From an uncultured SAR86 cluster bacterium (GTDB lineage: Bacteria > Pseudomonadota > Gammaproteobacteria > Magnimaribacterales > D2472): 64,000 bases of DNA. Under the pieces are notes generated by a model, which had not been told where the DNA came from, did not search any database, and saw nothing but the letters and a program-made list of their open reading frames with translations. Of this stretch, positions 19,923 through 30,877 are shown piece after piece (position 1 is the first letter of the stretch; the number at the start of each line of letters is the position of its first letter). The DNA lies in NCBI GenBank assembly GCA_902528215.1, contig CABZRR010000001.1:1-64000 (forward strand). Direction: 5' to 3'. Position numbers and translations under genes: made by a program.

Positions 19923-22241
19923 TTGAAATTCCGTAAAAAACAATTAAGCCTCATAAAGCATAAATATAAATATCTTTTTATGCTTCTTTGTGCTACATCT
20001 GGAAATATGTATGCTATTGATGGTAGCAACTTTTTAAATTTTCAAGATCGTGTTCCGAATTGTAGTTACCCTCAATATCCATTATTAATTAACGAAGATA
20101 AATCTGATGTGCTAAATGCAAGTTCGATGGATATTAAATCAAATGGTGAAATGTATCTAAATGGAAATGTATTTATTGGACTGAATGAGGGCAAAATAAA
20201 TGCTGATAGTGCAACTTTTATACAAGAACAAAATTCTGTTAAAGATATAAAAAATGGGAGCATCTATCACTCCAATAATTATTTTAATTTTTTGACTGGC
20301 TCTTTAGAGAAAAAATCTGGACAACTTAAGCTTGATAATGGGATAACTTTCCTGAGCGAAAGAAACCTATTAATTAGTTACGAGTCATTAGATGGGAACT
20401 TAGGAGAATTTTTGGAATTTAAGAATGCCACTCTGACCACTTGCAGTATTAGTAACCAGAGCTGGGAAATTGAAGCTGCAAGTATAAATATTGATGAGAA
20501 TACTAGTCGGGGATCTATTAAAGATATGAAGCTTAAAATTTTTAACAAAAAGGTCCTTATGCTTCCGTACCTACCCTTCCCTGCAACAACTAAAAGATTA
20601 AGCGGTTTTTTAGAGCCGGAGTTGAACCTTACATCAGATGGCTTGGACTTATTCTTACCTTACTTTTGGGTATTATCAAAGAAATCTGACGTAACCATTG
20701 CGCCAAGAATACTTAATGATAGAGGTACTGGTATTGAAGGAAATTTTCGCTATCTTACGAACGCTGAGTCTGAGAATTATTTAGATCTAATATTTTTTCC
20801 TAAAGATAAAGAATTTAAAAAAGACTTTGGAAATAACAAAGATCAAAGATGGGCATTTCGATTCAAAGAGAATAGGCAATTATCAAAATTTTCAACATAT
20901 ATTGACTGGTCTAAATCATCAGACTCTATGGTATTGCTTGATTTACCATCAAGCATTACAAATATTGCAAATCAAAGAGATCATTATCTAAATCAAACCT
21001 TTTCAATGAATTTCATATCAAAGAATTTTTACGTAAGCTTAAGTCGAGAGGGATATCAAAGCTTAAATCCATTTATAAATAATGGATACATTAAAAATCC
21101 TGGCATTCATATTGAATATTTTAACAACACCTCAAAAATTTCTTATTTTACTAAGATTGATTATGCAAGTTTTGATACTGATAAAAGTACAAATCAATTT
21201 TTTAGAAATAATTCTATTTCCGAAACTGGAAAAAGATCGATTGCTGAAATAGGAGCCGAAATTCTCTATGATTTTAAATATTTAAATATCGAAATCAGCG
21301 GTTCAACATTACATAAAAAATATAACCTGGATAAAAAAAACTCGCAGTCTTTTTCATCCTCAATACCCTCATTTAAAATAAATCTTTCATCATTGTTAAA
21401 AAAATCAACTGCCTCAGGGATCTCGTTAATAATGCCTGAATTTGTTTATCAGAAAACCAATTATAAAGATCAAAGCTTAAATCCTATTTTTGATCTTCAT
21501 CAGCGTAACTCGGGTAATCTAAATGCACTCAGAAATGAATACTTTTTTGGGAAAGATAGGGTTCCAGATACAGAATTTCTAGCTGCAAAATTGAGCTGGC
21601 AAAAAAAGATGCATAAAAATCAAAAATTTGCTTTTCAATTAATAAAAAAGAATGAACTGGAAACAAGCAGAGTAATCAACGCTATGTTGAAAAGTCCGTT
21701 AGGAAAAGATAGTCAAATTGGTTCAAAACTATCTTTTGAAAACAATAGTCTAAAAACATACGTTGCTGCGAATTATTCTCAAAAAAGAAATATTCTCAAT
21801 TATGGAGAAACCGGATTAGAGATTAAATACTCAAATATGAACATAGGCATATCGAGAAATTTCCTGAGAAATATTCCTATATTAGACATAGAAAGTGAAT
21901 TAGATTATGCCGAGTTTTCCTTGGAACGTCTTATGCCAAAGGGTTACAAAATTATCGGTGGAATAAGTAAAGACTTAGTATCGAAAAAAAACTTAGAAAC
22001 TTATTTTGGCTTTGGTTTTGAAAACTGTTGTCTTGCTTTTAAAATATATGCGTCTGATAAAAGACTTTCGAAATATAATTTTTTGAATATTCAGTCTCAA
22101 GAATTTAATCAAATTTATTGGGAAAAAATGATTTCAGTTGAAAACAAAAGTAGAATTAACTTTGAATTTGAACTTAAAGGTCTGACTGGGTCAAACAAAA
22201 GAATTAATAGGTTTTTCTCTAATGCTTTTTTAGATCTTTAG
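19923..22241 (+). CDS. lptD: LPS-assembly protein LptD
   Basis: OstA-like N-terminal domain and long beta-barrel; synteny lptD-surA-pdxA-rsmA-apaH. Confidence 0.92.
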   Translation: MKFRKKQLSLIKHKYKYLFMLLCATSGNMYAIDGSNFLNFQDRVPNCSYPQYPLLINEDKSDVLNASSMDIKSNGEMYLNGNVFIGLNEGKINADSATFIQEQNSVKDIKNGSIYHSNNYFNFLTGSLEKKSGQLKLDNGITFLSERNLLISYESLDGNLGEFLEFKNATLTTCSISNQSWEIEAASINIDENTSRGSIKDMKLKIFNKKVLMLPYLPFPATTKRLSGFLEPELNLTSDGLDLFLPYFWVLSKKSDVTIAPRILNDRGTGIEGNFRYLTNAESENYLDLIFFPKDKEFKKDFGNNKDQRWAFRFKENRQLSKFSTYIDWSKSSDSMVLLDLPSSITNIANQRDHYLNQTFSMNFISKNFYVSLSREGYQSLNPFINNGYIKNPGIHIEYFNNTSKISYFTKIDYASFDTDKSTNQFFRNNSISETGKRSIAEIGAEILYDFKYLNIEISGSTLHKKYNLDKKNSQSFSSSIPSFKINLSSLLKKSTASGISLIMPEFVYQKTNYKDQSLNPIFDLHQRNSGNLNALRNEYFFGKDRVPDTEFLAAKLSWQKKMHKNQKFAFQLIKKNELETSRVINAMLKSPLGKDSQIGSKLSFENNSLKTYVAANYSQKRNILNYGETGLEIKYSNMNIGISRNFLRNIPILDIESELDYAEFSLERLMPKGYKIIGGISKDLVSKKNLETYFGFGFENCCLAFKIYASDKRLSKYNFLNIQSQEFNQIYWEKMISVENKSRINFEFELKGLTGSNKRINRFFSNAFLDL

Positions 22242-22268
22242 TGAATTAACTCGAATAAAATAAAAATA

Positions 22269-23516
22269 ATGAAATTAAAAATATTTATCTTGCTACCATT
22301 TTTTGTGATGGCGCCTTTAATGATAGCAAAAATTGAAATCCTTGATAGAGTTGCAATTATTGTCGGGGATGGTGTTGTGCTTGAATCTCAAGTTGAAGGC
22401 ATGATGCAAAATATTAAGAAAAGGTACTCTGAGCAAGGTGCTGATTTACCACCTGATGAAGTGCTATTGGAACAAGTGCATGAACGCTTAATTATTCAAG
22501 AGTTGCAGCTCCAAATGGCTGATAGAGCTGGCATTAGAGTCAGTGATACCGAGCTAAATGCATCATTCCAAAATATTGCACAAAATAATCAATTAAGCTT
22601 AGAAGAATTCATTGAGACTGTAGAGTCTGAGGGTGAGTCTTATAAAGATTTAAGAGAACAGGTAAGAGAGGAAATGATTATTCAAAGAGTACAAAGAGGA
22701 AGGGTTGGAAGAGAAGTTGATATCACTGAACAAGAACTTAATGGCTTTCTAGCAACTGAAGGAGTGATCAATCAATTATCACCCGAGCTATTTGTGAGAC
22801 AAATACTTGTATCTACTGAAAATCAAGCTTTGGAATTAATTCAAAAAATCCATGATGGCTCAGACTTTGCTGAACTAGCAAAGTCAAACTCTAAGAGCAA
22901 TAATGCTTCTCAAGGTGGAGAAATGGGTTGGAGAAATTTAGCCGATATGCCCTCATTATTTGCTGGTGCACTCCAAAATAAAAAAAAAGGTTTTATTTCC
23001 GAACCTTTGAAAGCTGGTTCTGGTTTTTATATTTTAAAGCTTGAAGATAAAAGAGGTGATTTGGTTAAATTTGAAGAGCAATGGAATGTGCGACATATAC
23101 TAATGATGGAAACCAAGCTAAGAGATAGGATGTTTACAAAAAAAGAACTTGAAGCTGTTAGAAATAGAGTGCTGGCAGGAGAAGATTTTAGTTTGCTTGC
23201 TAAAGAGTTCTCCGAAGATCCTGGCTCAGCATCACGAGGCGGTGATCTTGATTGGTTAAGTATTGGTACGACAGCTCCTGCATTTGAGAAAATGATGCTA
23301 GCATCTCCTATTGATGAAATTTCTCCTGTTTTTGAATCAGAATTCGGTTTTCATTTTCTTCAAGTGCTTGATAAGCGGACAGAGGATCTAACTGAAGAAG
23401 TTATAAAAGATAGAGCCTATGGAATTTTATTTTCTAGAAAATTTGATGAAGCGCTTGAAAATACTCTCAGAACTATTCGCTCTGAAGCATTTGTAGAATT
23501 TAAAAAATTAGATTGA
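22269..23516 (+). CDS. surA: Periplasmic chaperone/peptidyl-prolyl isomerase SurA
   Basis: SurA N-domain plus two parvulin domains (QGGEMGWRNLADMP; SRGGDLDWLSIG). Confidence 0.96.
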   Translation: MKLKIFILLPFFVMAPLMIAKIEILDRVAIIVGDGVVLESQVEGMMQNIKKRYSEQGADLPPDEVLLEQVHERLIIQELQLQMADRAGIRVSDTELNASFQNIAQNNQLSLEEFIETVESEGESYKDLREQVREEMIIQRVQRGRVGREVDITEQELNGFLATEGVINQLSPELFVRQILVSTENQALELIQKIHDGSDFAELAKSNSKSNNASQGGEMGWRNLADMPSLFAGALQNKKKGFISEPLKAGSGFYILKLEDKRGDLVKFEEQWNVRHILMMETKLRDRMFTKKELEAVRNRVLAGEDFSLLAKEFSEDPGSASRGGDLDWLSIGTTAPAFEKMMLASPIDEISPVFESEFGFHFLQVLDKRTEDLTEEVIKDRAYGILFSRKFDEALENTLRTIRSEAFVEFKKLD

Positions 23517-24499
23517 AACAATTACTTTACTCTCCCGGTGAACCTGCAGGTATTGGAGTGGATTCAATTCTGTATATATCTAAACTAAAATTTTGGGAGG
23601 AAATGAATGTAAATTTAATATGTATTGCTGATGAAGATTTACTTCAATCAAGGGCAAAAGCGCTAAATTTGAACGTTAAATTTAAAGAACTTAAATCATT
23701 AAATACGGCTAAGAAAAATAAAAAAGGCATTGTTCAATTCGTGCAAGTGGCTGAATGCAAAGATTTCACTCCTGGCCAATTAAATTCTGAAAATGCTCAA
23801 TATATTATTAAAAATTTAAATTTTGGAATCGATCAAGCTTTAAAAAATAAAAAAATAGGTTTGGTTACCGGTCCCATACAAAAAAGCAATATCATCGAGG
23901 GTGGATTTAAGGATTTTCAAGGTCATACAGAATGGATTAAAAAGCAAACTAAATCAAAAGAAGTAGTAATGCTCCTTGCAGCTAAAAATATAAAAGTAGC
24001 CCTTGCCACAACTCACATACCACTAGCAGAAGTTTCAAAAAATATTCAAAAATCAAGGCTTGTAGAAATTATTAAAATATTAAATTTTAGTCTTAAAAAT
24101 AATTTCAAGATAAAGCATCCTCGTATAAAAGTTCTTGGTTTAAATCCACATGCTGGAGAAAATGGTAAAATCGGCGAGGATGAGCTATTAAAAATTGATC
24201 CTGCAGTAAAAATATGTCGGGAAATGGGAATTAAAGTTTCCTATGCGATATCAGCAGATACAGCCTTTAATAGCAATCAATTAAAAGAAACTGATGCTTA
24301 TCTTGCCATGTATCACGATCAAGCTTTGCCAGTATTAAAAGCTTTAAGCTTTGGAAAGGCAGTTAATATTACACTTGGTACGCCTTTAGTAAGAACTTCT
24401 GTTGATCATGGAACAGCCCTTGACATTGCTGGCAAAATTAAACCAAACCTAGGATCAATTAAAGAAGCTATTATGCTTGCTGAGATGCAACTTCAATGA
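23513..24499 (+). CDS. pdxA: 4-hydroxythreonine-4-phosphate dehydrogenase
   Basis: SPGEPAGIGVD; LGLNPHAGENGKIGEDE; DHGTALDIAG. Confidence 0.95.
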   Translation: MKQLLYSPGEPAGIGVDSILYISKLKFWEEMNVNLICIADEDLLQSRAKALNLNVKFKELKSLNTAKKNKKGIVQFVQVAECKDFTPGQLNSENAQYIIKNLNFGIDQALKNKKIGLVTGPIQKSNIIEGGFKDFQGHTEWIKKQTKSKEVVMLLAAKNIKVALATTHIPLAEVSKNIQKSRLVEIIKILNFSLKNNFKIKHPRIKVLGLNPHAGENGKIGEDELLKIDPAVKICREMGIKVSYAISADTAFNSNQLKETDAYLAMYHDQALPVLKALSFGKAVNITLGTPLVRTSVDHGTALDIAGKIKPNLGSIKEAIMLAEMQLQ

Positions 24500-25263
24500 G
24501 TGATAGGTCTCAAAGACGAAAATTAGGTCAAAACTACCTTATCGATCCTGTAATTTTATTTGAGATTGAACAAGCGATAAATCCCCAAAAAAATAATTTA
24601 TTTTTTGAAATTGGTCCTGGTAAAGGGGCGCTCACTGAGAAATTAATGAATCAAAGTATAAAAATTATTGCAATGGATATTGATCAAAAAAATATAGATA
24701 TGCTTAAGCAGAAATATAGTACTTCTAAATACAAATTCATACATGGTGATGTATTAAAAGAATCTCTAAGTTTTTTAAATACAAAAAAGCACAGGATCGT
24801 TGGGAATCTTCCATACAATATTTCTACTCAGATAATTTTGAAGTTTTTAAAATATTTTAATGCGATTGAAGATATGCATTTTTTGGTACAAAAAGAAGTT
24901 GCTAATAGAATTTGCGCCTCACACCTTTCAGGCGACTGGGGCAGGCTAGGAGTAAAAATTTCTGCTTTTTTCCAAACCGATATACTATTTGATGTTCCAC
25001 CAGAATCCTTCGATATAAAACCTAAAGTTCAGTCTTCTTTTGTTAGATTAATACCTCGATCAGCGCCATACATTTCAAAAAACGAATATATAAAATTTTC
25101 TACTTTAATAGATCAATCTTTTGCAAATAAAAGGAAAGGCATTAAGAATAACCTAAAGAAATTTGATATTGATTTTCAACAACTTGCTATCAATCCACTT
25201 TCAAGAGCACAAGAATTATCAATTGAGGAATTTATTTCAATTTTTAGAGTTATTGAAATTTAA
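24496..25263 (+). CDS. rsmA: 16S rRNA dimethyladenosine transferase (KsgA)
   Basis: RRKLGQNYLIDP; FEIGPGKGALTE; GNLPYNIST. Confidence 0.97.
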   Translation: MSDRSQRRKLGQNYLIDPVILFEIEQAINPQKNNLFFEIGPGKGALTEKLMNQSIKIIAMDIDQKNIDMLKQKYSTSKYKFIHGDVLKESLSFLNTKKHRIVGNLPYNISTQIILKFLKYFNAIEDMHFLVQKEVANRICASHLSGDWGRLGVKISAFFQTDILFDVPPESFDIKPKVQSSFVRLIPRSAPYISKNEYIKFSTLIDQSFANKRKGIKNNLKKFDIDFQQLAINPLSRAQELSIEEFISIFRVIEI

Positions 25264-26067
25264 ATGAGTACATACGTTATTGGTGATATACATGGTTGTT
25301 TTGATCAGTTTACAGAGTTGCTGAAAAGGATTAATTATAAAAAAGATAAAGATAAACTCATTTTATTAGGCGACTTGGTAAACAGAGGCCCAGACTCTCT
25401 TTCAGTCATTAATTATTGTATGGCTGATTCGAGTATTGTCACGGTTTTGGGCAATCATGATTTATATTTGCTTTATCTATTGAGCATAGACAAGGCTAGA
25501 GGAAGCTTAAAAGAAGTTATTGAGGCTGACAGAAATAAACAAATTTTTAAATGGCTCCTAAAAATGCCTCTTATGTTAGAGATTGTTGATAAATTAACTG
25601 GAAATTCCTTTCTTATTGCACATGCCGGTATTCCTGAAATATGGTCACCTAAAAAAACTAAGGAGCTTGCCTCTGAAGTGACTTCATTGCTTCAAAAAAA
25701 TCCTTTGAAGGTTCTGCAATCAATGTGGGGAGATAATCCCAATGAATGGAATGAAGAATTGGTTGATGATGAAAGATGCAGAATAATTATTAATTATCTA
25801 ACAAGAATGAGATTTGTAGATAAAAATTGCAAGTTAGATCTTAAAAATAATACTGTTAAAGCTTCTGCCGGTTTCAAACCATGGTTCAAATATAGCTCCA
25901 AAGTTCATGAAGAGAAGAAACAATATTATGTATTTGGTCATTGGGCAGCTTTGAATGGCCAAACAGATGATCCTCATTTCATTGGACTTGATACTGGTTG
26001 TGTCTGGAAAGGCAAACTTACCGCTCTAAGGTTAAATGACCTAGAAAAAATATCGGTGGACTTCTAA
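25264..26067 (+). CDS. apaH: Symmetrical bis(5'-nucleosyl)-tetraphosphatase
   Basis: YVIGDIHGCFDQF; LLGDLVNRGPDS; VLGNHD. Confidence 0.96.
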   Translation: MSTYVIGDIHGCFDQFTELLKRINYKKDKDKLILLGDLVNRGPDSLSVINYCMADSSIVTVLGNHDLYLLYLLSIDKARGSLKEVIEADRNKQIFKWLLKMPLMLEIVDKLTGNSFLIAHAGIPEIWSPKKTKELASEVTSLLQKNPLKVLQSMWGDNPNEWNEELVDDERCRIIINYLTRMRFVDKNCKLDLKNNTVKASAGFKPWFKYSSKVHEEKKQYYVFGHWAALNGQTDDPHFIGLDTGCVWKGKLTALRLNDLEKISVDF

Positions 26068-26068
26068 C

Positions 26069-27085
26069 ATGGAAATATTTCAAGTAGGTGGATCAGTTAG
26101 AGATGAATTAATGGGTGTTCAGCCAAAGGATAGAGATTGGGTTGTTATTAACTCTAGTCCAGATGAAATGGAAAAAAATGGATTTAAACCTATTGGAAAA
26201 GATTTCCCAGTATTTTTGCATCCAAATACAAATGAGGAATATGCTCTTGCAAGAACTGAAAAAAAATCTGGTGTTGGATACAAGGGCTTTGAGTTTTATT
26301 TTGATCCAAATGTGACTCTTGAACAGGATCTTAAGCGTAGAGACTTTACTATAAACTCAATTGCAAAAGATAAGAATGGTAATATTATTGATCCCTTCTG
26401 TGGGCAATTAGACATAGAAAAAAAGATTTTTAGACATACTTCCTCGGCTTTTATAGAAGATCCACTTAGGGTAATTAGATTTGCTAGGTTTAAATCATAC
26501 GATCAGCTTTGTGACTTTGAGCTATGCAGCGAAACCATTGATTATTTTAAGAAAGTTGTAAATGCTGGAGAACTAAAGGAGCTCTCACCTGAAAGAGTTT
26601 GGATAGAAACAAAAAAAGCGCTTGAAAACAAACATTCAGATAAGTTCTTTAATGCAATAATTAAATATCGATTAATTGATCCATGGTTTAAAAAATTAAA
26701 TCAGGTTTCATGTGATGGAAGATCACCTGAACTAAAATGGGCAGATATTCAAAGAATTAATGATTTTCAACTATCTGATTTACTCCCCATCCCAAATTCA
26801 TTCCAGAGGACTCAAGACCTTTTAAGGCAGGTATTAGATTTTTTTCAATGTAACAAAATACAAGAGAGGCTTGAGCTTATAGAAGCAATGAATATTCATA
26901 GAAATATTGAAATCTTAATGGAAATTAAAAATTATAAGTGCTTGCAAAATAAAAAAAGTTATTTAGAAGAAATATTTAAGTCTGTATTGGAGATTGATTT
27001 TTCTTGTCTTGGTGACATTCCTACTTCAGAAGTTTCCCATAAAAAACAATTCCTTTATCATGAAACTTTGAAGGGAGTCTTATGA
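26069..27085 (+). CDS. cca: CCA tRNA nucleotidyltransferase
   Basis: FQVGGSVRDELMGVQPKDRDWVV; RRDFTINSIA; DPLRVIRFARF. Confidence 0.96.
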   Translation: MEIFQVGGSVRDELMGVQPKDRDWVVINSSPDEMEKNGFKPIGKDFPVFLHPNTNEEYALARTEKKSGVGYKGFEFYFDPNVTLEQDLKRRDFTINSIAKDKNGNIIDPFCGQLDIEKKIFRHTSSAFIEDPLRVIRFARFKSYDQLCDFELCSETIDYFKKVVNAGELKELSPERVWIETKKALENKHSDKFFNAIIKYRLIDPWFKKLNQVSCDGRSPELKWADIQRINDFQLSDLLPIPNSFQRTQDLLRQVLDFFQCNKIQERLELIEAMNIHRNIEILMEIKNYKCLQNKKSYLEEIFKSVLEIDFSCLGDIPTSEVSHKKQFLYHETLKGVL

Positions 27086-27807
27086 GTAAAACTATTCTAA
27101 TTACTGGTGCTGCAAAACGAGTTGGGAAAGAAATGGCCCTATCATTTTTTAAAAAAGGTTGGAATATTATTATTCATTACAATCGCTCAATCAAAGATGC
27201 ACAATCTTTAGCTGATGAGATGAATGCAAAAAGAGAAAATAGCGCTTTTCTAATTCAAGGAAATCTTGATAACGCAGATGATGTTTTAAGACTCGCAGAA
27301 ACATCACTTTCAATCGGTGGGAGTATTGATGGATTAATAAATAATGCGTCAACATTTTATCCAACCCCAATGGGATCTTTATCTCAAGAACACTGGGACG
27401 CTTTAATGGGAAGCAATTTGAAGGCTCCTCTTTTCTTGATCCAGTCCTTGTGTGACTCACTGAGAAAGAATAAGGGTTTTGTTATTAATATAACTGATAT
27501 TAATGTTAACAGAGCCTTAATAAACCATTCGATTTATCTAGCTGCAAAATCAGGGCTTCAAACAATCACACAATCATTAGCTAAAGAGTTAGCTCCAGAC
27601 ATCAGAGTCAATGCAATTGCTCCAGGAGCTATTCTTGAGCCACCAGATGTAACTTGGACAAAAGAACAAAAAGATAGCATTATTAAATTAATACCAATGT
27701 CTAGGATGGGGAACGAAAAAGACATTGCAGATGCTGCAATATATTTATCTGAAGCTGAGTACGTAACTGGACAAATATTAAATGTAGATGGAGGTAAATC
27801 TCTTTAA
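27082..27807 (+). CDS. Pteridine reductase/FolM-like SDR
   Basis: ILITGAAKRVGKEMALSFFKKGWNIIIHYNRS; ASTFYPTPMG. Confidence 0.85.
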   Translation: MSKTILITGAAKRVGKEMALSFFKKGWNIIIHYNRSIKDAQSLADEMNAKRENSAFLIQGNLDNADDVLRLAETSLSIGGSIDGLINNASTFYPTPMGSLSQEHWDALMGSNLKAPLFLIQSLCDSLRKNKGFVINITDINVNRALINHSIYLAAKSGLQTITQSLAKELAPDIRVNAIAPGAILEPPDVTWTKEQKDSIIKLIPMSRMGNEKDIADAAIYLSEAEYVTGQILNVDGGKSL

Positions 27808-28880
27808 TGGGTGATATTAATTTAGAGAATGCTAACAATACTTTAATTTTTTCGGGCACTAAGGAAGTTGCTGAAAATCTTAAGTTTGATGAATTAAAGC
27901 TTCAAGAATGGTTTGGAGATAATGTTCCATCTGCAGGAAAGATAGAAAAAGTGGTTCAGTTTAAAGGTGGGCAATCAAATCCAACCTATAAGATATCCTC
28001 AACAAATCAAGAGTTTGTTCTGCGCAGGAAACCTCCAGGAATTTTACTTCCATCTGCCCACGCAGTTGATAGAGAATATAAAGTTATAACAGCTCTTCAA
28101 AATACTGAGGTGCCTGTTCCTAAAACTTATGGTTTATGTGAAGACGCAGATATTATTGGAACTCCTTTTTTTGTAATGGATTTCCTAGATGGCACTGTTT
28201 ATTGGGATCTATTATTATCAGAAAAATCTCCACAAGAAAGAATGGAGATTTATGCAAGCAAAAACAAGGTTATTGCTGAATTGCATAATGTTGATTATGA
28301 GAGTGTTGGGCTATCTAATTATGGCAAACCTGGAAATTACATCGCGAGACAGGTTTCAAGATGGACAAAGCAATATATAGCATCTGAAACTGAGAAGATC
28401 CCGGCTATGAATAATCTAATCGATTGGTTGCCACCAAATATTCCTGATGAAGATGAAACATCAATCGTTCATGGTGACTACAGGCTTGATAACATGGTCT
28501 TTTGTTCTAATAATAATGTTATGGGTGTGCTTGATTGGGAGCTGTCAACACTTGGTCATCCTATTGCTGATTTTAATTATCATTGCATTAGTTGGAAAAA
28601 CATACCTCAATTAGCTGATCAAAAGTTTTGTAATGAAAATGGTATACCCACTGAAGAGGAATACAGAAACATGTATTCAAGACATACCGGTAAAAAGCTA
28701 GATGAAAACTGGGAGTTCTATACTATATTTAATATTTTCAAGCTTGCAGGAATTCTTCAAGGCATTATGGGCAGGGTGAGAGATGGAACCGCAGCAAGCA
28801 AACATGCAGAGGATAGGGGTAATCAAGTTGCTCCATTAGCAAAAACTGCATGGGATTTAGTTGAAAAGCACTACAAATAA
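27807..28880 (+). CDS. Phosphotransferase family protein (ACAD10/11 N-terminal-like kinase)
   Basis: QFKGGQSNPTYKI; FVLRRKPPGILLPSAHAVDREY; VHGDYRLDNMVF; GVLDWELSTLGHP. Confidence 0.9.
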   Translation: MGDINLENANNTLIFSGTKEVAENLKFDELKLQEWFGDNVPSAGKIEKVVQFKGGQSNPTYKISSTNQEFVLRRKPPGILLPSAHAVDREYKVITALQNTEVPVPKTYGLCEDADIIGTPFFVMDFLDGTVYWDLLLSEKSPQERMEIYASKNKVIAELHNVDYESVGLSNYGKPGNYIARQVSRWTKQYIASETEKIPAMNNLIDWLPPNIPDEDETSIVHGDYRLDNMVFCSNNNVMGVLDWELSTLGHPIADFNYHCISWKNIPQLADQKFCNENGIPTEEEYRNMYSRHTGKKLDENWEFYTIFNIFKLAGILQGIMGRVRDGTAASKHAEDRGNQVAPLAKTAWDLVEKHYK

Positions 28881-28882
28881 AT

Positions 28883-29260
28883 CTATAACAGTTCCTTTAA
28901 AGGCTCAGAAACAAAACTATATTTAGCTATTTCATCGCTCTCATAGAGTATCTCCTCTTCATCATCTATTTGTAAAACTATATCTATATCAAGAGTTCTG
29001 GCAGAAAATTTGGGAGCCTCTCTATCACGGCCGGCTTTATCTTCAATAGACTTAAGCTTTTTATTAAGAGATTTAAAAGACAAAGAAGAATTTCCAGAAA
29101 TTACGAGATTTAAGAAGTCTTCACCCTCAAAGCCCTCTGCTATTGTCTGATGCGTTGTAGAGCAATTCATTTCATCGAGTAGTGCACCAAGTGCGCTTAT
29201 AGCTAAATCTAAATTTTTTCTAGGTTCAATATTGCTTCCAAGGGAAAGATAGTACTTCAT
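28883..29260 (-). CDS. folK: 2-amino-4-hydroxy-6-hydroxymethyldihydropteridine pyrophosphokinase (short)
   Basis: YYLSLGSNIEPRKNL; ARTLDIDIVL; next to folB. Confidence 0.88.
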   Translation of the reverse strand: MKYYLSLGSNIEPRKNLDLAISALGALLDEMNCSTTHQTIAEGFEGEDFLNLVISGNSSLSFKSLNKKLKSIEDKAGRDREAPKFSARTLDIDIVLQIDDEEEILYESDEIAKYSFVSEPLKELL

Positions 29261-29607
29261 TATCTATAAATTATGACTCCAACGTCTTCTGCATATCGTA
29301 ACGCGCCCGGTTTTGAGACCCTCAGCTTGATAAATGAACTTTTGTATTCATTCTTCACTAATTTAGCAATTCCCTCTGCTAGAGATTCTTGAAGCTGAAA
29401 TGAAGATCCCTCAACAAACTTGATAATATTTTTTGTTATCTTTTTATAATCAATGGTATCTTCTATTGAATCAGTTTTTGCAGCTTTTTTGCAATCAAAA
29501 GAAATTTCTAAATCAATGCTTACTTCTTGTCTTACCTCCCTCTCCCATCCAAAGATTCCTATAATCGTTTGAACTCTTAAATCTTTTATATAGATAATAT
29601 CTTTCAT
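29260..29607 (-). CDS. folB: Dihydroneopterin aldolase
   Basis: IIYIKDLRVQTIIGIFGWEREVRQEV; SLAEGIAKLV. Confidence 0.92.
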   Translation of the reverse strand: MKDIIYIKDLRVQTIIGIFGWEREVRQEVSIDLEISFDCKKAAKTDSIEDTIDYKKITKNIIKFVEGSSFQLQESLAEGIAKLVKNEYKSSFIKLRVSKPGALRYAEDVGVIIYR

Positions 29608-29608
29608 T

Positions 29609-30607
29609 TTATTTTGTTTCTAATGGCCAACGCGGCCTAGCATAGGAGTTTAGTTTATAAGTTGCTACCTTAGCTTTAAGACTGCCTAAGTATGCAATCA
29701 TTGCGGCATTATCTGTGCAATGTGCAATTGGTGGATATAAAACCTTAATTTTTAATGATTCTTGCAGGTTGGTCATCTTTTCTCTTAGAAGTTTATTTGC
29801 TGCAACACCTCCTGCTAATATAATTCCCTCTCTTCCAGTGTCTGCAAGCGCTTTAGATATCTTTTTTGTTAATACTTCAGTTGCTGCATGCTGAAATGAT
29901 GCACATATATCTGCCTTTATTTGATCAGTCATTTTATCTAAATCTTGAACAGCATATAGCACTGCAGTTTTCAAACCACTAAAACTAAAATCATAATCGT
30001 TACTATTTAACATTGGCTGGGGAAAAGTAAATTTCTTTGGATCTCCTTTATGTGACATCTTCTCTATTTCTGGTCCACCTGGATAACCTAAGCCAAGAAG
30101 CTTAGCAACTTTATCAAATGCCTCACCAACTGCATCATCTCTGGATTGGCCAAGGATTTTGTAATCATCTAGATTCCTTACATCAACAATTAATGAATGC
30201 CCTCCAGAGACTAGAAGTGTTAAAAAAGGAAAATCTAATTTATCGCCGCCTAAAAATGGTGCAACTAAATGGCCTTCTAGATGGTTAACAGGTATTAATG
30301 GTTTTTTTAAAGAAAGGGCAAGGCCCTGAGCAAAATTTTCTCCAATAAGCAAGGTGCCCAGTAAGCCTGGTCCTGCTGTGTAAGCAATTTGATCAATTGA
30401 GCTAAGAGAAATATCTCCTAAAGCTTGTCTGAAAATATAAATTATTTTTTGACAATGGTCTCGGGAAGCGAGCTCAGGAATAACTCCGCCATATTCAGCA
30501 TGAATATCTATTTGAGAAAAAACTGCTTCTCCAAGTAAGCCTTTGTCGGAATCAAACAAAGCAATTGCAGTCTCATCACATGACGTTTCAATACCTAATG
30601 TAATCAT
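29609..30607 (-). CDS. tsaD: tRNA N6-adenosine threonylcarbamoyltransferase TsaD (start revised to MITLGIETS)
   Basis: LGIETSCDETAIAL; NHLEGHLVAP; LLVSGGHS; DNAAMIAY. Confidence 0.97.
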   Translation of the reverse strand: MITLGIETSCDETAIALFDSDKGLLGEAVFSQIDIHAEYGGVIPELASRDHCQKIIYIFRQALGDISLSSIDQIAYTAGPGLLGTLLIGENFAQGLALSLKKPLIPVNHLEGHLVAPFLGGDKLDFPFLTLLVSGGHSLIVDVRNLDDYKILGQSRDDAVGEAFDKVAKLLGLGYPGGPEIEKMSHKGDPKKFTFPQPMLNSNDYDFSFSGLKTAVLYAVQDLDKMTDQIKADICASFQHAATEVLTKKISKALADTGREGIILAGGVAANKLLREKMTNLQESLKIKVLYPPIAHCTDNAAMIAYLGSLKAKVATYKLNSYARPRWPLETK

Positions 30608-30657
30608 AAAAAGTTTTTTGCATTCCCTCAATAAAAAGAATAAACTACAACGCAATT

Positions 30658-30876
30658 ATGCCTTCTATAATAATAAAAGATACAGAATACTTCGACGTTG
30701 GTCTTAGAAAATTTAAGCGTGCTTGTGAAAAAGCTGCAATTGTTCCTGAAATTCGTGCCAGAGAGTTTTATGAAAAGCCTACAGCTGTAAGAAAGCGAAA
30801 AATGGCTGCTGCAATTAAGCGTGCTCATAAGACTAATAGAAAATTTAGTTTCTCTAGGCAAAGATCATATCGCTGA
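30658..30876 (+). CDS. rpsU: 30S ribosomal protein S21
   Basis: 72-aa bS21: [37 protein letters not shown]. Confidence 0.96.
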   Translation: MPSIIIKDTEYFDVGLRKFKRACEKAAIVPEIRAREFYEKPTAVRKRKMAAAIKRAHKTNRKFSFSRQRSYR

Positions 30877-30877
30877 T